This document shows, piece after piece, positions 17,453 through 25,042 of a stretch of 64,000 nucleotides of DNA. Position numbers and translations under genes: made by a program. How positions within the stretch are numbered: the first letter of the stretch is position 1; each line of letters begins with the position of its first letter. The notes beneath the pieces were generated by a model that was given only the letters and a program-made list of their open reading frames with translations, did no database searches and was not told where the DNA came from. The stretch lies in contig DKYT01000044.1 of assembly GCA_002492465.1 (NCBI GenBank), positions 1 to 64,000 on the forward strand, read 5' to 3'. Origin of the DNA: Lachnospiraceae bacterium UBA7093. GTDB taxonomy: Bacteria; Bacillota; Clostridia; Lachnospirales; Lachnospiraceae.

Positions 17453-17801
17453 TCACTGGACAAATAAATTTGCTTTGACCTGACTAATATACAATTCCTC
17501 TGTTCCGTCCTGTACATAAAATGCAGTTATTTTGCAAAACTCCTCTTTTGTTTCTTGTACAATATACCGCCTAATATTATCAAATCATTATAACATACAT
17601 AATCGTTTTCTAATTCAATATCTAAAATATTACGGTATCCTAATTCCGGAATTTCATCATGCTCTATTTGGGTTTTATATGAAATTTTTTCTTTTTTATT
17701 AAATTATACATCTCTTTTTTTGCTTTACTCTCTTGATTGTTACTTGAACAATCTACTATAATAATGAAAGAGAAAATGAAAAATATAAAACTTATCTCCA
17801 C
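17453..17801 (-). pseudogene. Small lipoprotein gene broken by two frameshifts
   Basis: No open frame spans this stretch, but three consecutive frames read as one protein. From about 17801 (GTG) comes a lipoprotein signal, FIFFIFSFIIIVDCSSNN, with Cys in lipobox position. The second frame gives EIPELGYRNILDIELENDYV and on to LIILGG. The third gives RYIVQETKEEFCKITAFYV and on to the stop at 17453. The segments abut without gaps and have the charged, aromatic-rich composition of the island's exported proteins. It starts directly after the stop of the upstream gene (17809). It is therefore best read as a decayed lipoprotein gene of about 115 codons. Confidence 0.45.
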
Positions 17802-17808
17802 CCTATCA

Positions 17809-18276
17809 TCATTTAAAATCGGTAATAAGAATATACATCATGAACAAAATCCATATTATACTTATCATTAATATAATAATGCATCCTATTCCAGCCAATA
17901 ATCTATATGCAAAATTCCTATCCCTTCCCTGAATTATAGCCTCCCTAACACACTCAATTGGATTCATAATAGCACCCATTGTGCCAAACACCATAAACCA
18001 TACTGTATTTACATCCTCCCAAGCCAAATTTAATTTTTGTAAAGCAGCTAATGTATATATTACAATATTACTAATTTCAATATATCCTGATACCAAACAC
18101 AATGTCACTCTTACCCGCAAGTTTTTCCTAAAGGGAAATAAAATTTTATTTAAGACATCAGGGATTTTTACACTAAGTTCGGCTTCATGCGCTTTATGTA
18201 TTTCCCCTCTGGCAAGCATTTGAACCCCTAGAAACAAAAAGATAGATAGCTCAAGTATATAATATTTCTTTTCCAT
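17809..18276 (-). CDS. Small multi-pass membrane protein
   Basis: About 155 residues with three or four hydrophobic segments: residues 5-20, around 60-80 (IEISNIVIYTLAAL), around 95-105, and a strong C-terminal pair (LLAGIGCIIILMISIIWILFMMYIL). A basic, amphipathic stretch (KILFPFRKNLRVRVT) lies between the first two. The ATG at 18276 has GGGGG upstream; a TTG one codon earlier is possible. It sits 12 nt after the stop of 18292-18735 and is probably co-transcribed with it. No family was recognised. Confidence 0.5.
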   Translation of the reverse strand: MEKKYYILELSIFLFLGVQMLARGEIHKAHEAELSVKIPDVLNKILFPFRKNLRVRVTLCLVSGYIEISNIVIYTLAALQKLNLAWEDVNTVWFMVFGTMGAIMNPIECVREAIIQGRDRNFAYRLLAGIGCIIILMISIIWILFMMYILITDFK

Positions 18277-18291
18277 CAATACTACCCCCTA

Positions 18292-18735
18292 CTATTTACA
18301 GCACTTTTCCAGCGAATCGTACAATTCCGTAAGTTCTTGCATTTTTTCTTCATCACTTAGCATCACTATATCTCTTTGAAATTCCTTGTCTGCCATCTTA
18401 TAGTCTATTTTTACTTTTTCATAACCCTCCATGTAATCGGCAAGCAGGTCTTTCAGCTTTCCTGCCTCATACACTTTTTCCCCAAGAAAATATACTTCTT
18501 CCTTTTCTTCCGGTACTTTTCCATGCCTTTCTATTGCCTCTGTTAAAAGCTGACCGATAAACTTTTCTACTTCTCCCATATGCTCTGAGATGAATACACC
18601 TTTTGATACATCTCTTAGCGTCTCTTCATATATACTTGCTCTATATGGGTTCGCGCTGTTCTTCTGAATATCAGATTCAGGTAAAAACCATGCCATAGCA
18701 CCAATTACAGCTATCAAACATAGAATTTCACGCAT
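18292..18735 (-). CDS. Small exported helical protein
   Basis: 147 residues: a signal or anchor at the N-terminus (ILCLIAVIGAMAWFL) and a charged, largely alpha-helical mature region with many Glu and Lys, ending in CCK. The ATG at 18735 has GGAGGG 7 nt upstream. Promoter P1 with the perfect repeat motif lies about 55 bp upstream, so this is the first gene of the 18.7-14.4 kb transcription unit. Its family is unknown. Confidence 0.55.
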   Translation of the reverse strand: MREILCLIAVIGAMAWFLPESDIQKNSANPYRASIYEETLRDVSKGVFISEHMGEVEKFIGQLLTEAIERHGKVPEEKEEVYFLGEKVYEAGKLKDLLADYMEGYEKVKIDYKMADKEFQRDIVMLSDEEKMQELTELYDSLEKCCK

Positions 18736-18789
18736 AGTCTGCCCTCCAATATTTCCAATTTAAAATTTGCTCTGGGATATTTTAACATT

Positions 18790-18823
18790 ATTATAAAGGA
18801 TACTTGCATCATTTTTGCATCAT
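18790..18823 (-). promoter_or_regulatory. Island promoter P1: TATAAT with perfect 11-bp repeats
   Basis: TATAAT on the minus strand (18795-18790) with two perfect ATGATGCAA copies upstream. Conserved positions are 18806 and 18817, an 11-bp period, the first being 11 nt from the -10 end. Identical geometry to P2. It would drive the exported-protein genes from 18735 leftwards. Confidence 0.65.
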
Positions 18824-18912
18824 ATTTATTCCTTGCCTGAATTGTAATAGATGTATTACGCTAATTTTATAAAGGGGGTTGAAAAGGCAAAACAAAAATG
18901 TTATTTTAAATC

Positions 18913-18933
18913 TGTAACATAAAATAAGTTACA
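18913..18933 (+). promoter_or_regulatory. Inverted repeat ahead of the AbiEi-like gene
   Basis: TGTAAC (18913-18918) and GTTACA (18928-18933) form a dyad 19 bp before the start of the AbiEi-like gene. AbiEi antitoxins are known to repress their own promoters by binding inverted repeats, so this is a candidate autoregulatory operator. AAAGGTGG, the ribosome site, follows. Confidence 0.4.
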
Positions 18934-18951
18934 AATCAAAAAGGTGGTTGT

Positions 18952-19902
18952 ATGAAGGACTATATTGAAAAGTGTTTAAGAAGAACAATTACAATCGAAT
19001 ATAATACGGAGTTATATCATAAACTCCCACTAAAATATAAAGGGATTTATGATCTATACACGGTGCTTCAAGATGGAATTGAATGGCTTATTGCACAACC
19101 CAAGGGAAATGTGCGTCTGAATGCGTTACGTCATGATAGAAAACAAATTGAAAAAGCAGCCGGTCTGAACTGTGCATTATATTTTACAAAACTAAATCAC
19201 TATTCACAAGAAATAATGTTAAACGAAGGAATACCATTTATTATAGATAAAAAACAGATGTTTCTCCCTTTTTTAGGTATACTCTTATCTGAAAATTTCG
19301 GACGACAATTAAAACCGGTACATGTAATTTCTTTTTTGACGCAAAAGCTAATATTATGTGCTATATACGAAAAGTGGTCTGGAATGAATGTAACAAAGAT
19401 TGCAGAAAAATTGGGTGTTACAAAAATGTCTGTCAGCAGATGTTTGGATGAGATTGAATATTTGGATATAGATATACTTGATACATCTGGAAAAAAACGA
19501 AGGATAACTGTAGCGGGTGAGGCTCAAAGTGTTTGGGAAAAAGTAAAGCCAGCTCTTAGAAACCCCGTGATAACCAAATTTCAATTGACAGAAGATATCG
19601 GTCTGAAAAAGAAAGCTGGTGTATCGGCTCTTTGCGAATATTCTTTACTTGCAGATAATCCATATCCAACATATGCGGTTACAAAGAAAGAATTAAGTGA
19701 TGTCAATATCCGAAACTTTAAACAAGTATCTATTGGGGAGGAAATAGGATGTGAAATATTGGAACTCGGGTATTTCATTGAATTTCATGATAAACAGATT
19801 CAGGATCCATTGAGTGTGCTGATGTCTCTATCGGAAGATGATATGGCGGATGAAAGAATACAACTTTGTATAGATCAAATGTTGGAGGACTATGTATGGT
19901 AA
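18952..19902 (+). CDS. AbiEi-like antitoxin / winged-helix regulator
   Basis: 316 residues. A helix-turn-helix is visible mid-protein (MNVTKIAEKLGVTKMSVSRCLDEIE), followed by a KKRRITVAG wing, as in MarR/winged-helix proteins. The rest resembles the AbiEi-like antitoxin arrangement of a DNA-binding part joined to a larger domain. The assignment leans on context: the next gene is an AbiEii-type nucleotidyltransferase whose ATG overlaps this stop by 7 nt. In type IV AbiE systems AbiEi represses the operon and counters AbiEii. The ATG at 18952 has AAGGTGG upstream and an inverted repeat before it. The HTH here is more central than in classical AbiEi, where it is N-terminal, so the subfamily is uncertain. 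Confidence 0.55.
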   Translation: MKDYIEKCLRRTITIEYNTELYHKLPLKYKGIYDLYTVLQDGIEWLIAQPKGNVRLNALRHDRKQIEKAAGLNCALYFTKLNHYSQEIMLNEGIPFIIDKKQMFLPFLGILLSENFGRQLKPVHVISFLTQKLILCAIYEKWSGMNVTKIAEKLGVTKMSVSRCLDEIEYLDIDILDTSGKKRRITVAGEAQSVWEKVKPALRNPVITKFQLTEDIGLKKKAGVSALCEYSLLADNPYPTYAVTKKELSDVNIRNFKQVSIGEEIGCEILELGYFIEFHDKQIQDPLSVLMSLSEDDMADERIQLCIDQMLEDYVW

Positions 19903-20654
19903 GAGGGCTGGATACATTCAGAAATTACTTTAAAGGTTTTGAAGAACAGTATGTATTGATTGGAGGTGCTGCCTGCGATATTTTGTTTGCAAGTAATGGA
20001 GGGCAATTTAGAGCAACCAGAGATCTTGATATGGTATTGATCGTGGAAGCTCTTACAACTGAATTTGGAGAAAGATTTTGGGATTTCATAACAAAAGGAA
20101 AATACCGAAACAAAACTACCAATGCAGGAACACCACAATTCTATAGATTTGATAAGCCGGATAACGAGTTGTATCCAAAAATGATAGAATTATTTACAAA
20201 GACAAATTTCAAATCGAAGAAAATAAATGGATTAACTCCCATTCATATAGACGATGAAGTATCCAGTTTGTCAGCAATTCTTTTGAATGATAACTATTAC
20301 CAGATTTTGTTGTCTGGAAAAGTTGTGGTTCAGGAATTGTCAGTTTTAAGACCTGAGTATTTGCTTCTCTTTAAGGCAAAAGCATATCTAGATTTAAAAG
20401 AGAGAAAAGAGAATGGTGGGTATGTTGATTCCCGCGATATAAAGAAACATAAAAATGACATTCTCAGGATAGCAACTGAATTTGTTATGGAGCAAATTGA
20501 AACTCTACCTGAGGATATACATACAGATATTAAAGAATTTTTAAACATGGTAGAAACAGAACCATTTGAAGCAAATCTTTTAAAAGAATATGGTTTGAGC
20601 AACAGGGACGTGACAACACAACTTCGGCAGATTTACAATTTGAGTACGGAATAA
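19896..20654 (+). CDS. AbiEii-like nucleotidyltransferase toxin
   Basis: About 252 residues from the ATG at 19896 (GGAGG 8 nt upstream). The nucleotidyltransferase signature is clear: YVLIGGAACDIL, then RATRDLDMVL about 20 residues later. This is the GGxA...RxTxDxD layout of AbiEii/MNT-like enzymes with two metal-binding Asp residues. Family members transfer nucleotides to tRNA or other acceptors and arrest growth. The overlap with the AbiEi-like gene implies translational coupling. The pair ends at a strong terminator. It probably serves phage defence or element maintenance; this is inferred from family and organisation. Confidence 0.65.
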   Translation: MVRGLDTFRNYFKGFEEQYVLIGGAACDILFASNGGQFRATRDLDMVLIVEALTTEFGERFWDFITKGKYRNKTTNAGTPQFYRFDKPDNELYPKMIELFTKTNFKSKKINGLTPIHIDDEVSSLSAILLNDNYYQILLSGKVVVQELSVLRPEYLLLFKAKAYLDLKERKENGGYVDSRDIKKHKNDILRIATEFVMEQIETLPEDIHTDIKEFLNMVETEPFEANLLKEYGLSNRDVTTQLRQIYNLSTE

Positions 20655-20722
20655 ATAATGGCGAGAACTGCGAGGGAAGGAAGTTTGTCAAGTAAAGTGT
20701 GTAAATTTTTTTGTATTTTTAT

Positions 20723-20750
20723 GGTGGTCAGGAAAGCCGACCACCTTTTC
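20723..20750 (+). terminator. Terminator after the AbiE-like pair
   Basis: GGTGGTC (20723-20729) pairs with GACCACC (20739-20745) and is followed by TTTTCC. It ends the AbiE-like operon. A-rich sequence on the other side may let it act from the minus strand too. Confidence 0.6.
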
Positions 20751-20760
20751 CTTGTAAATG

Positions 20761-21057
20761 TCAATTGAAGGGAAGTTCTTCTGCTTTATCGTTATCTGTC
20801 TCTGACGCACGCTTTATATAACGGTCAACGATATTACCCGGAACTGGGATATCCCGTTCGATCAGCAGAGCCAGAAGCTTCTGGATATCCTGTTTTTGCT
20901 GCTCGATAGTCTGCAGGGCATTATCATGGTCATACCTCAAAAAATCCAGCTGTACAGGAAACGTTTCCAGCGGCAAAGAGCAGTTTTGCCTCTTTTCTTG
21001 TCAATCATAGGCGCTTCCCGCCGCCACCCATAAAACAATTTTCTTTATCCTTTTCAT
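20761..21057 (-). pseudogene. Small gene interrupted by an in-frame TGA
   Basis: From an ATG at 21057 with a strong site (AAGGAGGGG 7 nt upstream) a peptide MKRIKKIVLWVAAGSAYD is read, then TGA at 21003-21001. The same frame continues without further stops as QEKRQNCSLPLETFPVQLDF and a helical, Gln-rich tail to 20761, ending AEELPFN. A single nonsense change therefore seems to have cut a gene of about 99 codons. Alternatively, the 18-residue peptide could be a functional leader, with the second part starting from a TTG at 20976. It lies downstream of the LytTR regulator in the same orientation. Family unrecognised. Confidence 0.35.
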
Positions 21058-21154
21058 TGACAAGCCCCTCCTTTTATTTTTTTATATCCTATCAAACTGG
21101 ATGGGCTTATCAATCCTTTTTACATATTCGACATTTTTTCTCCCTAATCGACAA

Positions 21155-21202
21155 AGATCCGGAATTCAGGTTCTGTAACTCATAACCTTTCGTTCCGGAT
21201 CT
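21155..21202 (-). terminator. Probable terminator of the LytTR regulator gene
   Basis: AGATCCGGAA (21155-21164) pairs with TTCCGGATCT (21193-21202), a perfect 10-bp stem starting at the stop codon of the regulator gene. The following T-run is short, so termination strength is uncertain. Confidence 0.45.
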
Positions 21203-21935
21203 ATCGCATAGTCTGTTTTATGGGTGTTGTCATCAACTGTTTTCTCACGGCGGACGCTCGCTTCTGCGCCAGATCCACCTTATCTCCATTTTTCATGGTC
21301 AGCATCGTCCTTTCGATTTTAGCCACCTGATACAGGTTTACTACGAAGCTTTGGTGTGACATTGCAAATCCATGTTCCTTCATTTTCTCTGCAATGTCGC
21401 CGATCTTCCCTCTGCAGGTGTAGGTTTGATTCCTGGTAACAATCCTGATCCTTCGGTTTCGATATTCGAAATAATAAATATCCGTAATATCCAGTTGAAG
21501 GATGGAGCCGTCCTCCGAGAAGAAGGTCACCAGGTCTCCTGCGGAATCTCCGCCCTGCTTTTTGTCCAAATACAGGACCGCATCGTCCAGCATGGAAAAA
21601 AGCTTTTGCTTCACGATCGGTTTCACTAAAATTCCAAAGGCATGTATGCGGTTGAGAGCCAGCAGCGCCTCTCCCTCTGTAAAGGAAGTGTAAACAATCA
21701 GCACTCTTCTGCTCAGTCGTTTCAGTTCGATGCCCACTTCTATTCCGCTCTCATCTGAATCCAGGAAATCCAGAAAAACAATGTCCGGAACAAACCCACT
21801 GTCCAAAAACGTCCTTCCAGAACCAAACAACTTCAGAGTATATGCTTCGCCTGTCTTATCCATATGCGCCTGCACCAGTTCATGAATTGCTTCTCTGTCC
21901 TTTTTCTCATTACCGCAAATTGCAATTTTTATCAT
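21201..21935 (-). CDS. LytTR-family response regulator, orphan
   Basis: 244 residues. An N-terminal receiver domain (about 1-120) has the likely phospho-acceptor Asp56 in DIVFLDF, a TSF switch segment and LVKP with the conserved Lys. A C-terminal LytTR DNA-binding domain (about 138-235) has IYYFEYRNRRIRIVTRNQTY, MSHQSFVVNLYQVAKIE and the MKNGDKVDLAQKRA strand typical of AgrA/VirR-type regulators. No histidine kinase or autoinducer gene is beside it, so its signal is unknown. LytTR proteins bind 9-bp direct repeats about 21 bp apart. The island motif has an 11-bp period, so it is not an obvious target. The ATG at 21935 has AAGGAGGG upstream. Confidence 0.75.
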   Translation of the reverse strand: MIKIAICGNEKKDREAIHELVQAHMDKTGEAYTLKLFGSGRTFLDSGFVPDIVFLDFLDSDESGIEVGIELKRLSRRVLIVYTSFTEGEALLALNRIHAFGILVKPIVKQKLFSMLDDAVLYLDKKQGGDSAGDLVTFFSEDGSILQLDITDIYYFEYRNRRIRIVTRNQTYTCRGKIGDIAEKMKEHGFAMSHQSFVVNLYQVAKIERTMLTMKNGDKVDLAQKRASAVRKQLMTTPIKQTMR

Positions 21936-22162
21936 TTGTTATCCCTCCTTCATTATTTAGTAATGTAATTATGGGATATTTCTAACTTTTTTTCAATATG
22001 ATATTTGCAATTATCTCATAATGTTTTAAAATGTTATCCTTGGCAAAGCACTACTTATTCTATTATCATATATTGTTATGCAATAAATAGCAATAGCTAT
22101 TTTGCAAATAATTTTCTTTTTTGGGATTTGCGTTTAAAATAGAATGAAAGGAGATGATGCAT

Positions 22163-22411
22163 ATGGAAAACACACTTATCAATTCAGATTATTCAGACAG
22201 GTATATTGAGATCGGGTATAATATCGCATACTACAGAAAACACGCAAAACTTACCCAGGAACAACTTGCCGAGAAAATCGGCATCAGCCGCTCCCACATC
22301 AGCGCCATCGAAGCGCCTAATATTGTCCGCAAGATTTCTATGGACCTGCTGTTTAAGATTTCAGATGCCCTGAATGTGGAAGTTTACAAGTTTTTAATCT
22401 TTCATAACTGA
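22163..22411 (+). CDS. XRE-family helix-turn-helix regulator
   Basis: About 82 residues. A classic lambda-repressor-like domain runs through most of the protein: IGYNIAYYRKHAKLTQEQLAEKIGISRSHISAIE, where TQEQLAEKIGISRSHIS is the HTH. The usual ExG after the recognition helix is EAPN here. The ATG at 22163 lies 9 nt from AAAGGAG; an earlier in-frame ATG abuts it. It is divergent from the LytTR gene, with a 227-bp AT-rich gap between them, and ends in a strong terminator. Its target is unknown. Confidence 0.7.
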   Translation: MENTLINSDYSDRYIEIGYNIAYYRKHAKLTQEQLAEKIGISRSHISAIEAPNIVRKISMDLLFKISDALNVEVYKFLIFHN

Positions 22412-22426
22412 TTCTGAAAAAGAACA

Positions 22427-22470
22427 GCTGCGCTGTCAGGAGTATCCTTGACAGCGCAGCCTCTTTTTAT
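22427..22470. terminator. Bidirectional terminator between XRE gene and nrdR
   Basis: GCTGCGCTGTCA (22427-22438) pairs perfectly with TGACAGCGCAGC (22449-22460). T-runs follow on both sides (CTCTTTTTATT on plus, TTCTTTTT on minus). It serves the convergent XRE and nrdR genes. Confidence 0.75.
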
Positions 22471-22916
22471 TCCAAAACCTTCTTCAACTCGTCCATAAAG
22501 GTATTGATGTCTTTAAATTCCCTGTATACAGAAGCAAAACGAACATACGCTACCGCTTCTAAGTCTTTCAGCTTATTCATCACAAGCTCTCCGATCACCC
22601 GGCTGGGAATCTCCTTCTCCTCCAAATTAAAGATTTCCGTCTCTACCTCATCCACCAGCTTTTTGATCTGGTTGGCGCTGATCGGTCTCTTGTGGCAGGC
22701 ACGAAGCACACCCGCTTCGATCTTAGACCTGTCGTAAGTCTCTCTGTTATCGTCTTTCTTGATGATAATAAGCGGAATAGTCTCCACCTTCTCATAGGTG
22801 GTAAACCGCTTGTCACACTCGTCGCAGACCCTGCGGCGTCTGATGGAATTGTTATCCTCAGCCGGTCTTGAATCGATTACTCTGGTATTTTCGTGACCAC
22901 AAAACGGACATTTCAT
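22467..22916 (-). CDS. nrdR: Transcriptional repressor NrdR
   Basis: 149 residues from the ATG at 22916 (MKCPFCGH). An N-terminal zinc ribbon, CPFCGH then CDECDKRF, binds one zinc. RRRRVC and FTTYE are conserved family motifs. An ATP-cone follows ([24 protein letters not shown]). NrdR senses ATP/dATP and represses ribonucleotide reductase operons through NrdR boxes. Length matches the family (about 150). It lies downstream of sigG in the same orientation but has its own near-consensus sigma-A promoter at 22977-23005. It ends in a shared bidirectional terminator. Confidence 0.93.
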   Translation of the reverse strand: MKCPFCGHENTRVIDSRPAEDNNSIRRRRVCDECDKRFTTYEKVETIPLIIIKKDDNRETYDRSKIEAGVLRACHKRPISANQIKKLVDEVETEIFNLEEKEIPSRVIGELVMNKLKDLEAVAYVRFASVYREFKDINTFMDELKKVLE

Positions 22917-22976
22917 ATCATTTTCCCCCACTGCTTCACAGACACGTCATCTGTACACCATTTTGATAATAATACC

Positions 22977-23005
22977 ATTATATTTCGATTCGATAATTAT
23001 GTCAA
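22977..23005 (-). promoter_or_regulatory. Consensus sigma-A promoter of nrdR
   Basis: On the minus strand TTGACA (23005-23000), a 17-bp spacer, then TATAAT (22982-22977): a perfect consensus promoter about 60 bp upstream of the nrdR start. Confidence 0.7.
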
Positions 23006-23054
23006 CTACTTTATGGTAACCAAAATGTCGCCGGTCTGAGCGGTTGCCTGCTTC

Positions 23055-23834
23055 TTACGCAGTGAGATAATTTTTCATGGTTTTCAGGGCATTTTTCTCC
23101 AGTCTGCTGACCTGCGCCTGGGAAATCCCGATCATTTCCGCCACCTCCATCTGGGTCTTTCCCTCGAAAAACCGCAGGCTGATGATCTCGTGCTCCCGTT
23201 CCCCCAATCTTTTCATTGCCTCGCTCAAAGAAAGGTGCTCCACCCAGTTTTCCTCTTTGTTCTTTTTATCGCTGATCTGATCCATTACATACAGGGCGTC
23301 CCCGCCGTCCGTGAAGATCGGTTCATACAGGCTCATGGGATTTTGAATTGCGTCCAGAGCGTACACAATATCCTCCTTGGATATGCCGATCTCCTGGGAA
23401 ATCTCGTTGATGGTAGGTTCCTTCATATTCTGTTTGATCAGATTTTCCTTGGCATAGATCGCTTTGTATGCAGTATCCTTTAAGGATCTGCTTACCCGGA
23501 TGGTATTATTGTCCCTGAGGAAACGGCGTATTTCTCCTATGATCATGGGTACGGCATAGGTGCTGAATTTCACGTTCAGGGAAGAATCAAAATTGTCGAT
23601 CGCCTTGATCAGCCCGATGCAGCCGATCTGGAAAAGATCGTCCACATTTTCATTGCTGGAGGAAAACCGCTTGATCACGCTGAGTACCAGACGCAGATTC
23701 CCTTCAATGTACTTTTCCCTTGCCTCTTTATCTCCCGACTCTATCTGCGCAAACAGCTTTTCCTTTTCCTCCGCCTTTAAGAGCGGAAGCTTCGCCGTAT
23801 TTACTCCGCATATCTCCACTTTTCCCTGCGCCAT
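23055..23834 (-). CDS. sigG: Forespore sigma factor SigG
   Basis: About 259 residues from the ATG at 23834 (GGAGG about 10 nt upstream), beginning MAQGKVEICGVNTAKLPLL, the characteristic SigG start. Region 2 contains NLRLVLSVIKRFSSSNENVDDLFQIGCIGLIKAIDNFD, with the core-binding and -10 recognition helices. Region 3 has INEISQEIGIS-EDI. Region 4 has REHEIISLRFFEGKTQMEVAEMIGISQAQVSRLEK. SigG directs late forespore transcription after engulfment. It sits downstream of sigE, separated by the opposite-strand ymxH/ylmC gene, as in many clostridia. Confidence 0.92.
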   Translation of the reverse strand: MAQGKVEICGVNTAKLPLLKAEEKEKLFAQIESGDKEAREKYIEGNLRLVLSVIKRFSSSNENVDDLFQIGCIGLIKAIDNFDSSLNVKFSTYAVPMIIGEIRRFLRDNNTIRVSRSLKDTAYKAIYAKENLIKQNMKEPTINEISQEIGISKEDIVYALDAIQNPMSLYEPIFTDGGDALYVMDQISDKKNKEENWVEHLSLSEAMKRLGEREHEIISLRFFEGKTQMEVAEMIGISQAQVSRLEKNALKTMKNYLTA

Positions 23835-23974
23835 ATTCCATTTTCCTCCTGCTTCATTTACAAACCTGTAATAAAAATCATTCACAAAATGAAGGGAAAA
23901 TATTCATGCTTTTTGAACCCATTTTGATTCCCTGCATAAAATAAAATAGAGTGAGAAAAAGAAAGGCAACCTTT

Positions 23975-24208
23975 ATGCTCTTTTCCGAATTGAAATGCAA
24001 AGATGTGATTAATATGCGCGACTGCAAAAAGCTTGGCAGAATTTCCGATCTGGAGTTTGACCAGTGCAGCGGACAGATTTGTAAGGTTTTTGTTCCCAGC
24101 GGAAATAAATTTTTTAATCTGCTGTGCACGGAACCGGATATCTGCATTCCCTATCGGGATATTAAGCAGATCGGACCGGACATTATCATTGTGGACATAC
24201 GCTGTTAA
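23975..24208 (+). CDS. YlmC/YmxH-family PRC-barrel-like sporulation protein
   Basis: 77 residues from the ATG at 23975 (GAAAGG upstream). LFSELKCKDVINMRDCKKLGRISDLEFD, then CIPYRDIKQIGPDIIIVD, is the PRC-barrel-like fold of the YlmC/YmxH family found next to sporulation sigma genes. It is divergent from sigG and converges on sigE. Members are associated with sporulation, but the molecular role is not established. Confidence 0.75.
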   Translation: MLFSELKCKDVINMRDCKKLGRISDLEFDQCSGQICKVFVPSGNKFFNLLCTEPDICIPYRDIKQIGPDIIIVDIRC

Positions 24209-24236
24209 AAAGAGCTGGCAGCCCGCCAGCTCTGTC
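24205..24236. terminator. Terminator between sigE and ymxH/ylmC
   Basis: GAGCTGGC (24212-24219) pairs with GCCAGCTC (24225-24232). On the minus strand it is followed by TTTTT, so it should end the spoIIGA-sigE transcript. On the plus strand the T-tract is weak. Confidence 0.6.
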
Positions 24237-24271
24237 TGTTCTGCGCGGGGAAACCCATACTAGAAGCTTTG

Positions 24272-25015
24272 CTAATAGCTTTCCCTCAGCAGCTCTTTTT
24301 TCAGTCTTTTCATGATCTTTTTTTCCAGCCTGGAAATGTAAGATTGAGAGATTCCAAGCAGTTCCGCCACCTCCTTTTGGGTCATTTCCTGTCCGTCCGG
24401 CGTTCCAAGACCGAACCGCAGGTTGATAATGGTTTTTTCCCGCTCCGTCAGCTTATCGATCGCCTTTAACAGCAGCTTGCGCTCCACCTCGTTTTCGATA
24501 TCCTTGTAAATCACGTCCTCATCGGTGCCGAGGATATCCGAGAGAAGCAGCTCGTTTCCATCCCAATCTACATTCAATGGCTCGTCAATGGAAACCTCCA
24601 GCTTTGTCTTGTTATTTCTGCGCAAGTACATCAGGATTTCGTTTTCAATGCACCTTGAGGCATAGGTGGCAAGCTTAATGTTCTTTTCCGGGTTAAAGGT
24701 GTTAATAGACTTGATCAAGCCTATGGTGCCTATGGAAATCAGGTCTTCCACGCCCACCCCCGTATTGTCAAATTTCTTTGCTATATAAACCACCAGCCGC
24801 AGATTGTGCTCGATCAGAATGGACTTCGCTTCATCCTCATATTCCGTTCCCAGATCGCTGATCACCGCGTTTTCCTTTTCCAGCTCAAGGGGCGGCGGGA
24901 GCACCTCCGATCCGCCTATGTAATGTACGTCTCCCTGCCTTGTAAGTAAAAAATTAGGTTCCTTCCGGTAAATTTTGAACTGTAGTTTACCGGGGATCGC
25001 TACCTTAAAAACCAT
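24272..25015 (-). CDS. sigE: Mother-cell sigma factor pro-SigE
   Basis: 247 residues. About 30 N-terminal residues ([17 protein letters not shown]) match the pro-sequence removed by SpoIIGA. Region 2: [40 protein letters not shown]. Region 4: [41 protein letters not shown]. SigE runs early mother-cell gene expression; spoVD homologs are among its targets in Bacillus. The ATG at 25015 has AGGAGG 9 nt upstream. It lies just downstream of spoIIGA in the usual two-gene operon. Confidence 0.93.
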   Translation of the reverse strand: MVFKVAIPGKLQFKIYRKEPNFLLTRQGDVHYIGGSEVLPPPLELEKENAVISDLGTEYEDEAKSILIEHNLRLVVYIAKKFDNTGVGVEDLISIGTIGLIKSINTFNPEKNIKLATYASRCIENEILMYLRRNNKTKLEVSIDEPLNVDWDGNELLLSDILGTDEDVIYKDIENEVERKLLLKAIDKLTEREKTIINLRFGLGTPDGQEMTQKEVAELLGISQSYISRLEKKIMKRLKKELLRESY

Positions 25016-25042
25016 CTGTTCTTCCTCCTGTCTTTCGATTCT

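Noticed and set aside
21201..21935. LytTR regulator as the activator of the island promoters
   Set aside because: LytTR sites are 9-bp repeats about 21 bp apart, whereas the island motif has an 11-bp period.
21936..22162. Regulatory RNA in the AT-rich divergent gap between the LytTR and XRE genes
   Set aside because: No stable hairpin or conserved motif was visible beyond promoter-like AT-rich sequence.
23835..23974. SigF- or SigG-type promoter between sigG and the divergent ymxH/ylmC gene
   Set aside because: GCATGA and CATTTT boxes exist but their spacing is too short for the known consensus.
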